The notes under the pieces were generated by a model, which worked only from the letters and a program-made list of their open reading frames with translations, made no database searches and was not told the origin of the DNA. Source: Branchiostoma floridae (taxonomy: Eukaryota; Chordata; Leptocardii; Amphioxiformes; Branchiostomatidae). Taken from it: DNA of 64,000 nt. The stretch is from positions 13,893,185 through 13,957,184 of the forward strand of contig NC_049985.1 of NCBI RefSeq assembly GCF_000003815.2, written 5' to 3'. The position numbers and the translations under genes are program-made. Positions 59,688-64,000 of this stretch are shown one piece after another; the first letter of the stretch is position 1; each line of letters opens with the position of its first letter.

Positions 59688-62600
59688 GTACTCCTGTAGC
59701 TAATGTTGCTTGAATATGATAAAAATTGGAAAGAAATTGTGATTTGGGATCTTTTCTGAATACAGATTGCCATGTTTTGATTGAGCTATCCTAATACATG
59801 TACAAAATTCAAGATGTCAGTCAGGACATTGTTTGAATCTTGTGACAGAACTTTAATTTTTCTAAAGTCTGCAAATAGTATCATGGAAAGCCAAAATATA
59901 TGATCACTATAATATCTGTAGCATCACGACGAGTGATGCTTGAATTACTGTGCAGAAGAAATCTCCTGGAATGAGGAAATTCCCATCCCACTAGCGCCTA
60001 CTAAACCCCAATTTACAGCTGATGTATTGAAGTAACTGAGGCAGGGATTATGATGCTCGTAGATTTTGCCTCTAGTCGGCAGAATTACTGTGTTTTCATA
60101 TTACCCCTGATCCAGGTAGCCATTTCTTTTAGCATCATCCGTTTAAAGTACATTCCTTTCAGGTAATACCATATACGTCATTACTGATCATCTCCTAATG
60201 CCTTTCTGAGACCAAAGATAGGTTACCATTATAGCCGCTACCAGGCTCCACATGTTGCTGAAAATGGTGCAAGTTGGCCAAATAGACAGCTAGCACACAA
60301 GAGAAGTTGTCCTGCCAAGAACTACAGTTGCCAATTGGTTTTGGCCGTGCCCCTTTCTTGTGTTGTCTGTCTATTTGGCTAATTTCCACTTTTTTTCCAG
60401 GATTTAAACTTTTGTTTAGCATAATTACAAAATTTGTAATTCTAGCTGGTACTCAAAATGACCAAAGCAACTTGATGTATGAGAGAAAATGACCAACAAA
60501 CCCCAGACAAATTGAGAAAGATAAGAGGCATTGTCCTAAGTAATGTCTACAGCCTTAGAGTCTAAGCAGAACAAATATTTCATAAAGAACTACAACCCTC
60601 AACAGAGCTATTATAAAGGTAATAAGTGTACATGTACCTTCGGTAACTATTTTCCTAAGTTGGCTTTGGATGAATGTGCTTCAGGCAGAATTTGCACTAA
60701 TTGTACTCGGGAGAGGGTAATGATGAATTGGTACTAAAATGGCTGTATGCCTGGGGATAATTCAAACAAGACTTTCACGGGTACTTTGTGATGAGAGACA
60801 AGAGTTACTGTAGCAACAGTAGCAAAATAATGTGACTGTCATTAGTCGCTTGATCTACCTCATCTCAAAAGCTCTGCTTCTTAGATTGATATATTACATT
60901 AGACATTGTTGAGTTTATATAAAGGAGAGCTAGAAATGTTTTAATATACGCCAAAGTCGAGTTTGCATCAGTCTACTATAGTTCAGGGGTCTATCACCAT
61001 TTGAACTATGATGTCATTGATCATGATGTTTAACAGGTTAGAACTTGAGCATTTGGAGTGTCTTAAGTAATATTGAAATTGTAGTAGGCATCGTACTATT
61101 CTAAGATTAGCTCCTGTTTAAAAGATTTGACTAATACACTGTAGTTTCTGTTGTTTTGATGTTAAGTATGTACTCATTCTGATTGGCTTTTATCTTTTGT
61201 GTGAAAAAAATAAAAAAACTTGGTTGACAAGTATTTCTTACCTCTGCCACTAGTGGGGAAAAGTTCAACCTCATTCATGTGATATATATGTACTAATATT
61301 ATATATATGTTGCAAGCAAAGAGGTTTAAATCAAGAGACCTTCAGATGAAAAGAAAGGCTGACAGTAATGGGTTGATCAGAGCCATAACAGACTTTATTT
61401 GTTGTTCTGCCATCTATTATTGATAGAACGAAAGGTCAGGCATTCATAACTACTGGATGTGCCTTGTGTACATAATCTACAAAGTCCCAATTTAATGTTC
61501 TGTAATGTTTATTGATGTATAGTGGAAGTTATCAGTATTATCAGCATTGCTTCCTTTGATAAAAATTTTTACCAGACATTGCTCCTGCAAATTTTGTTCC
61601 TTGCCTTTGTATCTACATGTAGCCTGTTTATGAAGCCTTTGATCAATCTGTAGTAATGATGTGACTACGTGAGGATGTACAAAAGTTCAACACATTGACT
61701 TTGCATAGATAGACTTGGTAGACTAAAAAATGAGGTCACATGGATGTACAAATGTACATTCCAATTTTTTCTCTTTTGGCCACAACATTTCGATTTCCTG
61801 GTTTTAGTTCTTAAATTCAAAAGATTACTGTTAATGCTGAACTGGAAGAACAAAATGGAAATAGAGAGGGGAATGTCTGGGTATGGCTTAATGCATTGAT
61901 ATGCTCAGTTGTAGTGAGTGATTACACAAATGATAGTAAACTAAAATTCAAGTATTCCTCCAAGATATCTGTTTTCATGTTGACATCATGTCAGAGATTG
62001 AAATATACTTACTTTGAAATATCTGAAAACCAAGAGAATAATTTAATGTTGCCTTGATCAAGATCCTGGACTGAGGCTTGACATAGCTCAGAACCATTTA
62101 TTTAGTGCATAATTGATACCATAATAGTTTATGTCTAAAGTAGAATGCTTTCCAGAGTGGATGAAGGTCATGACAATGCATGGCTTATATCAAGTCATTT
62201 TGGTTTGACAGTTTTGATGTATGGGAACAGGAAGTCTTTCATGTACATTTTTGATAGACTGCAGAATCGTACACTAGCACCGATATTGACCCGTCTTTGT
62301 AAAGAAGACAAATTTAGTATATTTCTTGGTTAATTGTACATTGATTGATGGTCTCACTGTTATTGACCAAATTGATGACAATGGTTTTGAAAATGATGCA
62401 TTGTGATTCAAAAGGCCACTATTGAGTCAGACTGCAGATAACCATTGAAATAACACTGCTTTGATACCTACATTCAGGCTCCTACATTTCAATACCTACC
62501 AGAAAACTACAATGTAACTTCAAGTTGTTGTTTAGTTTAGTTGGGGCTAATGTCCTCTGCTGGTATACATTGCGTATTGCATAATAAACTGTATATCCTT

Positions 62601-64000
62601 TTCTCTAAGACAAAATTATGCATCGGAGATGTAGCATGTTCATCAATTGCAAAGTGTTGTTGACCTTCACATACATCCAGTTTTCATCTTACTTCTTAGT
62701 GTTTCTAATCTTGATACTTCCAGACTTTGCTAAGATTTTCCCTTTCATATGCAGATCGCTGGCGACAGTAATCTTGTCCCTGACATTGTTGTCGTCTAGT
62801 GTGTCTCCTAAGCCTGAAGCGCTTCCTCTCACATAATCCTGTGTAATATTGCAAAAATGATTGAATATGACACTGTTATCCTTCTAATCTTTGGAGTCCA
62901 TATTGGAGGTCGGTGATATGTTCTCAAGGGTTAGAGCACATCCGGCTCTGTCGTCACAAATTAGAAGCAAAGGGGCACCTGCAGATGTCATCACAGTATT
63001 CTGTTGTCTGGATTGACGCAGACGCCAGTCTGTAGCGTCTGCTGTTTACAGCAGAGCCACACTGCTGACAGCGATCTTTAATTGAAAGCCCAGCAGATCC
63101 CGTGCAAGTCAAACCAAACTTCCAATTCATCTGTCACAAAGTTTACCCGCAGATCTGTCAGCATCTCTCACATTCCATTCCAGTGCCAACAAGATTATAC
63201 ACAGTTGGGTAACGTTTAGATTCCTTACCATTGATTCAGAAGCAGTTTAAGTACAGTAAACTTTGGAAAAGTCAAAGAATTTGACAGGAAGCCAGATGAT
63301 GTTTTCAAGTTTTCAGGAAGTCTGACATCAAGTATTTGTTTACTTTGGAAACAGAAATAGGAATTGCATTTGGCATAAGAGGCAGACGAAACACTTTCCT
63401 CCCAACATTGAGCAATGGACTATGCAGTGACTTGAGGTCTGTGTAAAAAGAGTTCAAGCCTTAAACTCATCTGACCCTGGCACATGCATGTTACGGAGAC
63501 TTCTTCAATAGACCTCTCCAGCAAGAAATCTCCAGGATCAGAATATAATTTAACTGTGATTGATAAAAGTACCATGAGCCAGTTCTCTAAAAAAAATGCA
63601 CTCATTCCCCTAGACGTCCTCTTAAATTTACCAGCAGGCCTGAGACTAGACAAAATATCATCAAAGACACCGAGATGAAATGATAGCAATAAATGCAAAT
63701 TGAATGTGGTTCTTTTTCAGAAGACAGTCATCAAAGTACATACCTATAAAGTGCAAAGATGAAAGGAACATAGTTCCAGTTATGATTTGCCCAGTGATGA
63801 ATTGCTCCCTAGGGGATTTTACTAGCATTAGTCTTTTTTGTAAAGCTGTCAGAGTACAATTATGTAGTTTCATGTCTAGATCTGATTGATCGTAACTGTA
63901 TCATCCTTTCTTTTGTTTTTTATTGGCAGTGGCCTTGTCAATCAATCAATCAATCTATGATTGTGCAGGCCATAATGTTCCCAGAATATCATGTCAAATT
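59688..64000 (+). other. SDAD1: SDAD1 intron 10, 5' part (over 4.3 kb)
   Basis: It starts with GTACTC and has no acceptor with a matching downstream exon before the window end. An imperfect foldback is present (60258-60389), and a short CAAT repeat near the end (about 63938-63955). Nothing else recognised. Confidence 0.75.
60258..60389. repeat. Imperfect foldback with about 40-bp arms
   Basis: Arms 60267-60306 and 60350-60389 share GCCAAATAGACAG and CACAAGA-type blocks as complements. The loop is about 43 nt. Confidence 0.65.

Overview
This window is animal nuclear DNA. It is AT-rich, with very long introns, many dispersed repeats and one assembly gap of Ns at 52341-53283. The only protein-coding gene I can support is the middle part of an SDAD1 (Sda1-family, 60S ribosome biogenesis) orthologue on the + strand. 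It is split into ten short exons, all with GT-AG introns. The protein is close to the vertebrate one, and the genome texture (long introns, many small non-autonomous transposons, a tRNA-derived SINE, recurrent TACATGTA) points to an invertebrate deuterostome. A lancelet (Branchiostoma) is most plausible. The species is an inference.

Layout. Positions 1-27289 hold no exon I can recognise. This stretch is either a very long 5' intron of SDAD1 or intergenic DNA plus intron. It contains a decayed non-LTR retrotransposon tail (about 6884-7085), foldback and dispersed repeats, a tRNA-derived SINE (15600-15791), AT and CA microsatellites, three clustered POU octamers (5422-5494) and transposon copy A (24648-25543). 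Positions 27290-59687 carry the ten exons, 693 nt or 231 codons. Together they match human SDAD1 from about residue 100 to about residue 335 without a break. Positions 59688-64000 are intron. The N-terminal (about 100 residues) and C-terminal (about half) exons are not seen.

Mobile elements dominate the introns. A TA-flanked, 873-896 bp inverted-repeat element occurs four times (A 24648, B 45280, C 54735, D 57540) in two subfamilies, A/D and B/C. Copy B fills most of intron 6. It carries, in the sense of the gene, a 45-nt open segment with splice-like borders that would keep the SDAD1 frame if spliced in. A hAT-like element (CAGGG ends) occurs three times, and copy C is inserted inside one of them. 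Other items are a near-perfect 48-bp-stem hairpin (47834-47952), a three-unit tandem array (33530-34085), a triplicated 24-mer (44363-44434) and several foldbacks.

Limits: there was no database search. Family calls rest on recalled protein families and on comparing copies within the window by eye. Repeat borders without a stated target duplication are approximate.
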